From NCBI RefSeq assembly GCF_029945965.1, contig NZ_JAQSDO010000015.1, positions 434,001 through 498,000 on the forward strand: 64,000 nt of DNA. The letters are read 5' to 3'. A program made the translations under genes and the position numbers. The notes below the pieces were generated by a model. That model was not told the origin of the DNA. It was given only the letters and a program-made list of their open reading frames with translations, and did not search any database. This document shows, one piece after another, positions 7,895-16,718 of the stretch. Source of the DNA: Thermomonas sp. (GTDB taxonomy: Bacteria > Pseudomonadota > Gammaproteobacteria > Xanthomonadales > Xanthomonadaceae). Numbering within the stretch: the stretch's first letter is position 1; each line of letters opens with the position of its first letter.

Positions 7895-10123
7895 ATGCTG
7901 CGCCGGATCCACTCATGGCCTGCCCTGATCGCTGCCGTGCTGCTTGCCGTGCTGGCGATCAGCGGCGCCATCCTGTCGATCAATCCGGCGATTGAACGAG
8001 CGGGTACCAGCGTGCCCGGCGACGGGCAAGTCAGCGTGGCCATGCTGGCCGAGCGGGTGGCGCAGCATTATTCCGGCGTTGAACAGATCCAGCGCTCGCC
8101 GTCTGGCTCGATTGTCGTGTACTACAGTCAGGCTGACCGGACTGGCGCTGACCGGATCGATCCGTTCAGCGGACAAAGCATTGGCCCCTATGCGCCCTCC
8201 ACATTCACGCGCTGGGTAAAGAATCTGCATCGCTCTTTCCTCGCAGACACACCAGGCCGGGTCGTAGCGGGACTGTTGGCGTTGACCATGCTGGTCCTGT
8301 GTCTGTCAGGCATGACATTGCTGGTCAAGCGCGTAGGCGGATGGCGGCAACTCCTGCGCCCACTGCGCGGTAATTTCAGCCAGCGTTGGCATGCGGAGTT
8401 GGGACGGGTCGTGGTATTCGGATTGCTGTTGTCCGCGTTGACGGGTCTGTATATGTCGGCTGCAACGTTCGGTCTGATCTCCGACGGTACCCAAAACGAG
8501 CCCGATTTCCCCATCCCGGGGACAACTGGTCCGGTCGCGCCCATTGGCACATTGCGTGCCCTGCAAGCTACCGACCTGAATGACCTGCGCGAGCTGGTGT
8601 ATCCAAGCCCGGACAGCCCTGAGGACTTTTATTCCTTGCGCACCGCGCAGGGCGACGGCTATGTCGATCAGGCGAGCGGGGCGCTGCTGTCCTGGCAGGC
8701 GCACGATCGCGTTCACGGGGTCTACTCACTGATTTACAAACTGCATACCGGTGAAGGCCTGTGGTGGCTGGGCCTGTTGCTGGGGCTCAGTGCGCTGAGC
8801 GTGCCGATGATGGGCGCCACCGGCATTACCGTGTGGTGGCAGCGCCGCCGCGCGATGCGACGCATCGCCGGCAATAGCGGGCCGCGGTCGGCCGACACCA
8901 TCATCCTGGTGGGTAGCGAAAGCAACAGCACCTGGGGCTTTGCGAACGCATTGCATGATGCCTTGCGTCAGGCCGGACAGCGCGTGCACACCGCGTCCAT
9001 GAATCAGCTGGCCACGGAGTATCGCCAGGCACAACATCTTTTCATCCTGACATCAACCTACGCAGATGGCGATGCGCCCAGCTCGGCCAACCAGTTCCTC
9101 GCGCGCCTGGACAAGTTTTCCGGCAACAATAAGCCGAGCTTTGCTGTGTTGGGTTTTGGCGATCGTCAGTTTGCGAAATTCTGTCAGTTCGCCAGGGACA
9201 CGCAGGACGCCTTGCTTGCGCGCGGATGGAATCGGTCCATGGATCTGGACACCATCGACCGGCAGTCGACGCAGGAGTTTGCCCGCTGGGGACAAGCCGT
9301 CGGGCAGCTTTTCGATCGCGACTTGGCGCTGGAATACACGCACAAGTCGCCGCAAACCCAACCCCTCGAATTGATCAGTCGGATGGACTACGGCGTAAAG
9401 GTGCAGGCGCCCACCAGCATCCTGCGATTCGGCCCCATCGCACCGCAAAGCCGCATCGCTCGATTCTGGCGCCTGCTCGGATTCAATGGTCTGCCGCGTT
9501 TCGAGGCGGGCGATCTGGTAGGGGTGGTGCCGCCCGGAAGCCCCGTGCCGCGGTTTTATTCGCTGGCGAGTGGGTCAAAAGACGGTTTTCTGGAACTTTG
9601 CGTGCGCAAGCATTCAGAAGGTCTCTGCTCAGGAATGTTGCATGGCTTGCAACCTGGCGAACGCATCGATGCATTTATCCAGTCCAATCCAAGTTTTCGC
9701 CCCGCATCCGGAAAATCCCCCGTCATTCTGATTGGCGCGGGTGCAGGCATTGGCCCGCTGGCCGGATTCATCCGCAACAACACAGGCAAGTACCCGATGT
9801 ACCTGTACTGGGGCGGTCGCGATCCTGCTTCTGATTTTCTTTATGAACCCGAGCTCGGTGAATACCTGGCAGACCACCGACTGACGGAGTTGCACACGGT
9901 CTTTTCACGGGTCAAGGAGGGTGGCTATGTCCAGACTCGCGTACTGGCTCATGCATCGGAAATACGTGGATTGATTGAAGCTGGCGGACAGATTCTCGTT
10001 TGTGGCAGCCGCGCCATGGCAACCAGCATCCAGCAGGCGCTGGATGGGATCTTGTCCCCGATTGACCTCGATGTCCGGACTCTCAAACTGCAGGGGCGCT
10101 ATCGTGAAGACGTATTCGGATAA
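7895..10123 (+). CDS. PepSY-TM / flavodoxin / ferredoxin-NADP reductase fusion (membrane flavoreductase)
   Basis: This 742-aa protein begins with a PepSY-associated membrane part (helices near residues 10-30, 120-145, 170-195 and 290-315). A flavodoxin-like domain follows (about 335-470: IILVGSESNSTWGFANAL, LTSTYADGDAP). Then comes a CysJ/FNR-type reductase with the FAD motif RFYSLAS, the nicotinamide motif GAGAGIGPLAGF and a C-terminal CGSRAMATSIQQALDGIL. The architecture moves electrons from cytosolic NAD(P)H through flavins to the periplasm. The small PepSY protein, the DUF2271 protein and ApbE are obvious partners. The physiological acceptor (iron, quinone or flavoprotein) cannot be read from sequence. 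Confidence 0.88.
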   Translation: MLRRIHSWPALIAAVLLAVLAISGAILSINPAIERAGTSVPGDGQVSVAMLAERVAQHYSGVEQIQRSPSGSIVVYYSQADRTGADRIDPFSGQSIGPYAPSTFTRWVKNLHRSFLADTPGRVVAGLLALTMLVLCLSGMTLLVKRVGGWRQLLRPLRGNFSQRWHAELGRVVVFGLLLSALTGLYMSAATFGLISDGTQNEPDFPIPGTTGPVAPIGTLRALQATDLNDLRELVYPSPDSPEDFYSLRTAQGDGYVDQASGALLSWQAHDRVHGVYSLIYKLHTGEGLWWLGLLLGLSALSVPMMGATGITVWWQRRRAMRRIAGNSGPRSADTIILVGSESNSTWGFANALHDALRQAGQRVHTASMNQLATEYRQAQHLFILTSTYADGDAPSSANQFLARLDKFSGNNKPSFAVLGFGDRQFAKFCQFARDTQDALLARGWNRSMDLDTIDRQSTQEFARWGQAVGQLFDRDLALEYTHKSPQTQPLELISRMDYGVKVQAPTSILRFGPIAPQSRIARFWRLLGFNGLPRFEAGDLVGVVPPGSPVPRFYSLASGSKDGFLELCVRKHSEGLCSGMLHGLQPGERIDAFIQSNPSFRPASGKSPVILIGAGAGIGPLAGFIRNNTGKYPMYLYWGGRDPASDFLYEPELGEYLADHRLTELHTVFSRVKEGGYVQTRVLAHASEIRGLIEAGGQILVCGSRAMATSIQQALDGILSPIDLDVRTLKLQGRYREDVFG

Positions 10124-11120
10124 GCGTGATCCAACCGGCATCGCGTGGCAACGCTACAGCCTACATGGCGAGACGATGGGCACCCGCTACAGCGCCGTAT
10201 TTTTCGCAGCCCCGGGTGCGGATGAAGCTGCCATCAATGCTCGCCTGTTCGCGGCAGTGGATGAAGTGGATCGGCAGATGTCCAACTGGAAACCAGACTC
10301 GGCTCTCAATCGCCTGAATAACGCGCCCGTAGATCAATGGCTGGCCGTTCCTGACGAGCTGTTCACTGTCCTGGAGGCTGCCCTGAGCGTCAGCCGACAG
10401 TCGCACGGGGCATTTGATATAGGCGTCGGCAATCTGGTCAGCGCCTGGGGTTTTGGCCCCGGTGAAGGGCATATTGACGAACAGCGGATCAATGGCCTGA
10501 AAGCCCAGGCTTACCGGCCCGCCACCGACGTGCTGGAGATCGATTCCCTCCATCGTCGGGTTCGCAAACGGGCGACCATCATGCTGGATCTGTCGGGCAT
10601 CGCTAAAGGCTACGGCGTCGATCAACTGGCCCGCTGTCTCGACATGCTTGGTATCACCCGCTATCTGGTGGGCATCGACGGCGAGATGCGCGCCCGCGAC
10701 ACGAAACCCGATGGGCAGCCGTGGTCAATCGCCATCGAAAAACCCGTCCGCGACGTGCGTGACGTCATGGGCGTGATGGAACTCAGCGACGCCGCCATTG
10801 CGACCTCCGGTGATTATAGACATTGGGTCGAGCATGACGGAAAGTCCTATGCCCACACGATTGACGGCCCGCTACGGCAGCCTGCATCGAACCGGCTTGC
10901 AGCGGTCAGCATCGTCGCATCGAACTGCATGTTTGCCGATGCCTGGGCGACCGCGTTACTGGTGCTGGGCGAAAAGGCGGGTATCGAACTGGCGCAGAAA
11001 CGAGGCATGACTGCGCTGTTCGTGCTGCATCACGGCGACGGATTCCAGGAGATATCCGTCACCGATGGCGAGCTGTCTGGCGATCCGCCGGCAGTGCAAG
11101 AAAGTGTCAGGGACGATTAG
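10104..11120 (+). CDS. apbE: FAD:protein FMN transferase ApbE
   Basis: Family motifs are present in order: HGETMGTRYSAVFF, FDIGVGNLVSAWGFGPG, MLDLSGIAKGYGVDQLA, GIDGEMRARDTKPDG, IATSGDYRHWV, YAHTIDG and CMFADAWATALLVLG. These form the FAD and Mg2+ sites of Ftp/ApbE enzymes, which attach FMN to Thr or Ser of exported flavoproteins. I start at GTG 10104, preceded by AGGGG and overlapping the reductase gene by 20 bp. From that start there is no signal peptide or lipobox, unusual for an enzyme acting on an exported partner. The likely substrate is the DUF2271 protein two genes upstream. Confidence 0.88.
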   Translation: MKTYSDKRDPTGIAWQRYSLHGETMGTRYSAVFFAAPGADEAAINARLFAAVDEVDRQMSNWKPDSALNRLNNAPVDQWLAVPDELFTVLEAALSVSRQSHGAFDIGVGNLVSAWGFGPGEGHIDEQRINGLKAQAYRPATDVLEIDSLHRRVRKRATIMLDLSGIAKGYGVDQLARCLDMLGITRYLVGIDGEMRARDTKPDGQPWSIAIEKPVRDVRDVMGVMELSDAAIATSGDYRHWVEHDGKSYAHTIDGPLRQPASNRLAAVSIVASNCMFADAWATALLVLGEKAGIELAQKRGMTALFVLHHGDGFQEISVTDGELSGDPPAVQESVRDD

Positions 11121-11188
11121 CCCGTATCCATAACGCGCAATGCCAACGTTCGCTTCTTGGGTTCGGACAAGTCGGCTGCGGTCAGTAA

Positions 11189-11854
11189 TCAGCCTTCCAT
11201 CTGGCGCGCCGGATCCGTCAATTCCAACTCGCGCAAGATCACCCCGGCCTGGGTGCGATTGCGCACCTCGAGGCGTTCGAAGATCGCGCTGAGATGCGCC
11301 TTGACGGTACGTTCCTGTACGTCCAGGCGATCTGCGATCTGCTTGTTGAGCAGGCCTTCGGCGACCAGCGTGAGCACACGGAACTGTTGTGGCGATAGTC
11401 TGGCCAGGCGCGACGCGAGGGCGGCATCGCCGGGACTGGATTGCGCTCGCGAAACGGTGGCGCGTAGTGCGGCCGGTAACCAGGTCTGGCAGGCCAGCAC
11501 GGTACGGATCGCGTCGCGCAATTCATCCAGGCCGGAACTCTTCGGCAGGTAGCCAGCGGCGCCATGGTCGAGTGCGCGCCTGACCACGCGCGGGTCGTCA
11601 TTGGCCGACACCACGATCACTGCCACGCCCGGATATTGCGCGCGCACCGCGGCAAGCCCCGCCAGCCCATGGTTGCCTGGCATGTGCAGGTCCAGCAGGA
11701 CCAGGTCGATCTGCGGTTGTGTGTCCAGCGTGGCCAGCACTGCGTCCAGATTGCCGGCTTCGAATAACTCGACATCGCCCAATGCATCGCACGCCGCCTG
11801 CCGCAATGCGGCGCGGAACAGCGGGTGGTCGTCGGCAATCAGCAGGGAAGGCAT
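11189..11854 (-). CDS. NarL/LuxR-family response regulator (orphan)
   Basis: A receiver domain (SLLIADDHPLFRAALRQA, acceptor Asp in DLVLLDLHMPG, Lys in GYLPKSSGLDEL) is followed by a LuxR-type helix-turn-helix (LSPQQFRVLTLVAEGLLNKQ, then TVKAHLSAIFERLEV). No kinase gene is adjacent. It lies downstream of the 3-hydroxybutyrate dehydrogenase gene on the same strand with a gap of about 150 bp, so it may control polyhydroxybutyrate genes, but that is only positional. Confidence 0.88.
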   Translation of the reverse strand: MPSLLIADDHPLFRAALRQAACDALGDVELFEAGNLDAVLATLDTQPQIDLVLLDLHMPGNHGLAGLAAVRAQYPGVAVIVVSANDDPRVVRRALDHGAAGYLPKSSGLDELRDAIRTVLACQTWLPAALRATVSRAQSSPGDAALASRLARLSPQQFRVLTLVAEGLLNKQIADRLDVQERTVKAHLSAIFERLEVRNRTQAGVILRELELTDPARQMEG

Positions 11855-12006
11855 GACTTGTGAATGAACCTGTTACAGAACCGTCGCGAGCGATGGCAGA
11901 TCGCGCATGGACGGAGCGCAGGAACCGGAGTGTACGTGCGAGCACATGAGGATTCCGAGCACCGCCCGTGCGTAATCTGTCGAGCGCAGCAGGTTATGGG
12001 GCAGGT

Positions 12007-12810
12007 TCATTGCGCGGTCCAGCCGCCATCGACAGGCAACGACGCGCCGGTGATGTTGTGCGCCTCGCGCCGGCACAGGAACACTGCCAGCGCGGCGATC
12101 TCGGCAGGTAGGGTCATGCGCAGGCTTGGTTGCTTCTCGGACAGCAGCGAGCGCACGCCATCGTCGCGGCTGCCGCCATTTCGGCGTGCTTCGATCTGCG
12201 GTTCGATCAACGGCGTTTCGACCCAGCCCGGGCAGATGCAGTTGACGGTGATGCCGCCGGAATCGCGCGAGCCCTGCGCGGCATACTCCAGCGCGGCAGC
12301 CTTGCTCAAGCCGACCAGGCCGAACTTGCTGGCCACATACGGCGCCTTGTTCGCCGATGCAACCAAGCCGTGCACCGATGCGACGTTGACCACGCGCCCG
12401 TAGCCACGCTCGGCCATGCCCGGCAATGCCGCGCGCATGGTGTGGAACGCGGCGCTCAGGTTGATCGCGATGATCGCGTCCCATTTCTCCGGCGGCATCT
12501 CGGCAATCGACACTGCATGCTGGATGCCGGCGTTGTTGACCAGGATGTCGACCGGCGACCATTCCGCAAGTTGCGCCATCATCGCGTCGATCGCGGCGGG
12601 GTCGCGCAAATTCGCATTGAAATGCCGGGTGCCGCCATCGCCTTCAGCATCCACTTCGGCAATCGCATCAGCGATCTGTTGTGCGCTGCCCAGGCCGTTG
12701 ATCGCAACCTTGGCGCCGGCCGCGGCAAGCGCGGAGGCAATCGCCAGGCCAATCCCGGAGGTGCTGCCGGTAACCAGTGCGGTGCGGCCTTTGAGAAACT
12801 TGTCGCTCAT
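12007..12810 (-). CDS. bdhA: D-3-hydroxybutyrate dehydrogenase (short-chain dehydrogenase)
   Basis: Starting at ATG 12810, the protein reads MSDKFLKGRTALVTGSTSGI, a Rossmann glycine motif, then LVNNAGIQHAVSIAEMPPEK, the Ser in VNVASVHGLVAS, the Y-x-x-x-K pair in PYVASKFG, and VNCICPGWVETPL. The segment IQHAVSIAEMP with an HNITGASLPVDGGWTAQ end is characteristic of 3-hydroxybutyrate dehydrogenase, which makes acetoacetate. It is divergent from the 3-hydroxybutyrate oligomer hydrolase gene, so the two would act in sequence on PHB breakdown products. Confidence 0.88.
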   Translation of the reverse strand: MSDKFLKGRTALVTGSTSGIGLAIASALAAAGAKVAINGLGSAQQIADAIAEVDAEGDGGTRHFNANLRDPAAIDAMMAQLAEWSPVDILVNNAGIQHAVSIAEMPPEKWDAIIAINLSAAFHTMRAALPGMAERGYGRVVNVASVHGLVASANKAPYVASKFGLVGLSKAAALEYAAQGSRDSGGITVNCICPGWVETPLIEPQIEARRNGGSRDDGVRSLLSEKQPSLRMTLPAEIAALAVFLCRREAHNITGASLPVDGGWTAQ

Positions 12811-12947
12811 TTCAGTGACTCCGGTGCAGCGCATGCTGCCTTGCATCATTGACTGCATACGCTAACAGGCCGGGCGCGTGGATAGGGTGGGCAAAGCTCG
12901 TACGAAAGTACGATGCGGTGCGAATGCGGTCGCGCTAAGGTTGACGC

Positions 12948-14756
12948 ATGACTATCTTCCGCGTCACTACGTTCAGAACGTGCGCCTGTATCGCCGCGAC
13001 AGCCCTGCTAGCTGCCTGCGCCACGACATCCACCCAGCACGGAGCGGCATTGATGTTCAGCCAACAACGGTCCACCGAGCACCGCGGCAGCGATGACCTG
13101 CTCAGCGCCGGCCTCGGCCTGGATGGCCTGCGCGCGATGCTGCCGCCAGCGTTTGCAGACGCCGAGCATCCAACATCGGAAGAACTGCGACGGCGCGCGC
13201 TGTGGAGCAATTGGCGCGGAATTGCTGACTTGGCGCCGGGTGGCGGCTATGGCGATGTGTACGGGACAGTGGCCAGTGTGCCCGGGCGTGAATTCACGGC
13301 ATATGCGCAAATTCCTGGCGCCAGCCAACCGCATCGGGTGATGTTGCAACTGCCGGATGACTTCAACGCCAGCAAGCGCTGCTTGGTCGTGGCCGCGTCC
13401 TCTGGTTCGCGCGGGATCTACGGCGCAATTGCCGTCGCCGGCGCGTGGGGCCTGCCGAAGGGCTGCGCGGTGGCCTACACCGACAAGGGTAACGGCACCG
13501 ACTTTTTCGATCTGGATGCCGGCATGGGCGTCGATGCCGCGGGTCAGGTCGCGGCTGCAGGCGCGGACGCCGGGCTTGCGTTCACCCCATCGACCACAAG
13601 CGGGCAGGGCGTGGCGTTCAAGCACGCGCATTCGCAGGACAACCCGGAAGCCGACTGGGGCCGGGACGTGAAGCAGGCCGCGGAGTTCGCGCTGGCCACA
13701 CTCAATGAAACCTTGCCGGCGCAGGCACCTTTCACCTTCGCCAATACGCGGGTGATTGCCGTCGGCATCTCCAATGGGGGCGGCGCGGTGTTGCGTGCAG
13801 CCGAACTTGATGGTGACTGGCTCGACGCGGTGGTCGCTGCCGAGCCACATGTGTCAACCCACGCGCCTGGCGCACGTGGCCTGTACGACTACGCCACCGA
13901 AGCCGCATTGCTGATGCCGTGCGCGTTGCCGCAACTGGGTATCCCGGCGATGCCCGGCCTGGAGGCCAAATGTGCGGCCTTGACCGCGCGCGGCGTGCTG
14001 GCTGGTGTGGATTTAGATGCACAACAGAGGGACGCGCTGGCCAAGCTGCGAGCCAGTGGATGGACCGATGCCGCATTGCGCGCAGGTTCGATCAGCGTCG
14101 CTTTCGACCTGTGGCGCGCGGTCGGGGTGACCTACGCGTCGGCCTATGGCCGCTATCCGCATGACGCGCATCCGTGTGGCTATCGCTTCTCCGCGTTGAA
14201 CGCCGACCTGACCCCACGTGCCGCGACTGCAGCCGAACGCGCGGCGTGGGTGAGTGATTCCGCGGGCATTCCGCCGGGTGCGGGCGTCGGCATTGTCGAT
14301 CCGCAGCCGTTGGCCGACATGGGCCTGACCGGCCTGGTTTGCCTGCGCGGCCTGTGGACCGGCGATGGCGCGGATTCGCAACGGGTACGCAGGGGCATCG
14401 CAGAAACCGAGGCAGGCCTGCCGCGCGCCGGCCTGCCGGTGGTGGTGATCCACGGCACCGACGATGGCCTGGTGCCGCAGGCATTCACCAGCGCGCCATA
14501 CGTGGCCGCAGCGCAGGCAGCGGGCCGCGATGTGCGCTACTGGCAAGTGCGCAATGCACAGCACTTCGATGCATTCCTCGGCTTCCCGCAGTACGGTGCG
14601 GTCTATGTGCCGCTGCTGCCGTATGTCTACACGGCGCTGGATCGGGTCGATGCCTATCTGGATGGCAAGGGCGTGTTGCCTGCCGATGCGGTGATTCCGA
14701 CCGTGCCGCGTGCCGGCAAGCCGTTGACTGCAGACAACCTGGCGATGCCTCACTGA
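12948..14756 (+). CDS. D-(-)-3-hydroxybutyrate oligomer hydrolase, predicted lipoprotein
   Basis: This 602-aa protein has a lipoprotein-type signal (ATALLAAC, lipobox Cys near residue 25). The body matches 3HB-oligomer hydrolases: RRALWSNWRGIADLAPGGGYG, the serine-hydrolase nucleophile region VIAVGISNGGGAVLRAAELD, a FDLWRAVGVTYASAYGRYPH segment and a late VVIHGTDDGLVPQAF with HFDAFLGFPQYG, supplying Asp and His. The enzyme cleaves 3HB dimers and oligomers from PHB depolymerisation. It is divergent from bdhA and followed by phaEC, giving a PHB turnover locus. Confidence 0.9.
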   Translation: MTIFRVTTFRTCACIAATALLAACATTSTQHGAALMFSQQRSTEHRGSDDLLSAGLGLDGLRAMLPPAFADAEHPTSEELRRRALWSNWRGIADLAPGGGYGDVYGTVASVPGREFTAYAQIPGASQPHRVMLQLPDDFNASKRCLVVAASSGSRGIYGAIAVAGAWGLPKGCAVAYTDKGNGTDFFDLDAGMGVDAAGQVAAAGADAGLAFTPSTTSGQGVAFKHAHSQDNPEADWGRDVKQAAEFALATLNETLPAQAPFTFANTRVIAVGISNGGGAVLRAAELDGDWLDAVVAAEPHVSTHAPGARGLYDYATEAALLMPCALPQLGIPAMPGLEAKCAALTARGVLAGVDLDAQQRDALAKLRASGWTDAALRAGSISVAFDLWRAVGVTYASAYGRYPHDAHPCGYRFSALNADLTPRAATAAERAAWVSDSAGIPPGAGVGIVDPQPLADMGLTGLVCLRGLWTGDGADSQRVRRGIAETEAGLPRAGLPVVVIHGTDDGLVPQAFTSAPYVAAAQAAGRDVRYWQVRNAQHFDAFLGFPQYGAVYVPLLPYVYTALDRVDAYLDGKGVLPADAVIPTVPRAGKPLTADNLAMPH

Positions 14757-14846
14757 CACAGGTCTGTAGTGCCCGCCGGCAGGTTGGTCTTGCCGGCTTC
14801 ACGCAAAGTTTGGCAGTCTTGGCCTCACTTCCTGTGGAGCCATGCC

Positions 14847-15464
14847 GTGACCAAGCGCCATTTCTCGATGCTGCGCGAGTTCCATCTCGCTGACTGGTTC
14901 ACACTCGCCAATGCGTTCTGCGGCACCGGCGCGATCTTCGCCTCGATGCGCTTCCTGCAGGAAGGCATCGTGCAAGACCTCATCATCGGGATGGCGCTGA
15001 TCCCGCTGGCGTTCGTATTCGATGCACTGGACGGGCGCGTCGCGCGCTGGCGCAAGGTCGCCTCGACGCTTGGGCGGGAACTGGATTCACTATCGGACGT
15101 GATCTCGTTTGGCGTCGCACCTGCTGCGCTTGGCTACGCCTGTGGCCTGCAGGGCGGCTGGGACTGGGCGGTGCTCAGTTATTTCGTCGGTTGCGGGGTG
15201 AGCCGGCTGGCCCGCTACAACGTCACCGCTGAGCAACTCTCGGGCGACGAGGGCAAGGTGCGCTACTTCGAGGGCACGCCGATCCCGACCAGCGTAGTCA
15301 TCGTCGGGCTGCTGTTTGCCGCTGCGTACACCGGCAACATCGGCGCAGATCTGTGGTTCGGCATGTTCAAGCTGGGGCCGTGGCAGCTGCATCCACTGGT
15401 GCTGGTCTACGCGCTGTTCGGCTCGCTGATGATCAGCAAGACCCTGCATATTCCCAAGCCCTGA
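14847..15464 (+). CDS. pssA: CDP-alcohol phosphatidyltransferase, PssA-like phosphatidylserine synthase
   Basis: A 205-aa membrane protein with the CDP-alcohol transferase signature D-G-x2-A-R-x8-G-x3-D-x3-D, seen in FDALDGRVARWRKVAST followed by LGRELDSLSDVISFG. About six helices and the segment FEGTPIPTSVVIVGLL agree with type II phosphatidylserine synthases. The GTG start at 14847 is chosen because GGAG at 14836-14839 is seven bases upstream; ATG 14868 is the next option. It lies between the oligomer hydrolase and phaE, although its product is membrane lipid. Substrate specificity (serine or another alcohol) is inferred. Confidence 0.75.
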   Translation: MTKRHFSMLREFHLADWFTLANAFCGTGAIFASMRFLQEGIVQDLIIGMALIPLAFVFDALDGRVARWRKVASTLGRELDSLSDVISFGVAPAALGYACGLQGGWDWAVLSYFVGCGVSRLARYNVTAEQLSGDEGKVRYFEGTPIPTSVVIVGLLFAAAYTGNIGADLWFGMFKLGPWQLHPLVLVYALFGSLMISKTLHIPKP

Positions 15465-15550
15465 ACAGCCAGCCCTGACCGGTTGCGTATCGCGTCGTTA
15501 TGGCAGTGCAACATTTGCATTGCTAGCATGCGTGCAACCGTGGAGGACGC

Positions 15551-16717
15551 ATGACCAACAGTTCAGGGACAGGATCCAACGATTTCGACGCAATTGCGCG
15601 CCAGTACTGGGGCATGTGGGGCGATGCGATGCGTAGTGCGGCGCCGAAGTCGGCAGCCGAAGTCGGCATGCAGGGCTTCCAGGATGCGATCAGGGCCTGG
15701 ACCGGGCAGGCCGGTGGCAGTGGCCACGGCTTCGACAACGTACTGGGTCATTTCGGTAGCCAGAACGGCAACTGGTTCGCGCAGATGCAGCAGGTAGCCG
15801 CGCAGTTCGCAGGTCGCGACAACAGCGCGCAGGACATCGCCAATGCCTGGCGACAGGCGCTCGGTGGTTCCGGTGCAAATCCGTTCGAGGCCTTGCTCGG
15901 CGGCATGCGCGGCCCGGGGCTTGAGGGATTTGAGCAGTGGAGCGAAGCGGCCAAACCCTGGTTGCAGGGCATGCGTTCGGAAACCATGAGCGCGTTGGAC
16001 ATGCCGACCTTCGGCTTCACCCGCGAACACCAGGAACACTTGCAGGCGTTGGCAAAGGCGCAACTGAATTTCCAGGACACGATGTCGGCCTACAACACGT
16101 TGATGGGCAAGGTGTCGAAGGAGGCCTATTCGCGCTTCGAAACCAAACTTGCCGAACGTGAGGAGCCGGGCCGCCAGATCAGCAGCGCGCGCGCCTTGTT
16201 CGACCTGTGGGTCGACGCCGCAGAAGAAGCGTATGCCGAAGCCGCACTGTCACCGGAATACCGCAAGGTCTACGGCGCGATGGTCAACGCGCAGATGAAA
16301 TTGCGCAGTGGCGTGCAGGGCATGGCCGAGCAGGCCGCCAGCACGATGGGAATGCCCGGTCGCACTGAAGTGGATGGCGCGCATCGCAGGATCGCCGAAC
16401 TGGAACGCCAGTTGCGGCGAATGCAGCGCAAGGGTGACGAGGCTGCAGTGACGGCGGCTGCGAAGCCGGCATCTTCTGAAAAGACCGCGGCTGCGCCGAA
16501 GCCTGCATCGAAGCTTGCCTCGAAGCCTAAGCCGGCACCGAAGCCAGCTTCGAAACCCGCGAAGAAGGTGGCGAAAAAGACGGCGAAAGCGGCATCGAAA
16601 CCAGCTACCAGGAAAGCTGCGAAAAAAACCGCAAAGAAGGTCACGAAGACATCCACGAAAAGCATCCTGAAACCTGCCGCACGCAAGTCCGCCAAGCCCG
16701 CCAGCAGGAAGCGTTGA
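15551..16717 (+). CDS. phaE: class III PHA synthase subunit PhaE with histone-H1-like C-terminal tail
   Basis: The first 300 residues match PhaE: FDAIARQYWGMWGDAMRSAA, PTFGFTREHQEHLQALAKAQ, ARALFDLWVDAAEEAYAEAA, YGAMVNAQMKLRSGVQGMAE and a coiled-coil RRIAELERQLRRMQRK. PhaE activates the catalytic PhaC. Residues 303-388 are an Ala/Lys/Pro tail (KPAKKVAKKTAKAASKPATR style) like the DNA-binding tails of PhaF, PhaM and AlgP. GGAGG at 15542-15546 precedes the ATG. phaC starts one base after the stop. The tail is unusual for PhaE as I know the family. Confidence 0.9.
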   Translation: MTNSSGTGSNDFDAIARQYWGMWGDAMRSAAPKSAAEVGMQGFQDAIRAWTGQAGGSGHGFDNVLGHFGSQNGNWFAQMQQVAAQFAGRDNSAQDIANAWRQALGGSGANPFEALLGGMRGPGLEGFEQWSEAAKPWLQGMRSETMSALDMPTFGFTREHQEHLQALAKAQLNFQDTMSAYNTLMGKVSKEAYSRFETKLAEREEPGRQISSARALFDLWVDAAEEAYAEAALSPEYRKVYGAMVNAQMKLRSGVQGMAEQAASTMGMPGRTEVDGAHRRIAELERQLRRMQRKGDEAAVTAAAKPASSEKTAAAPKPASKLASKPKPAPKPASKPAKKVAKKTAKAASKPATRKAAKKTAKKVTKTSTKSILKPAARKSAKPASRKR

Positions 16718-16718
16718 C

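Noticed and set aside
15594-16161. Alternative frames over phaE on both strands
   Set aside because: They are shadows of the phaE reading frame, which has a ribosome site and family match.
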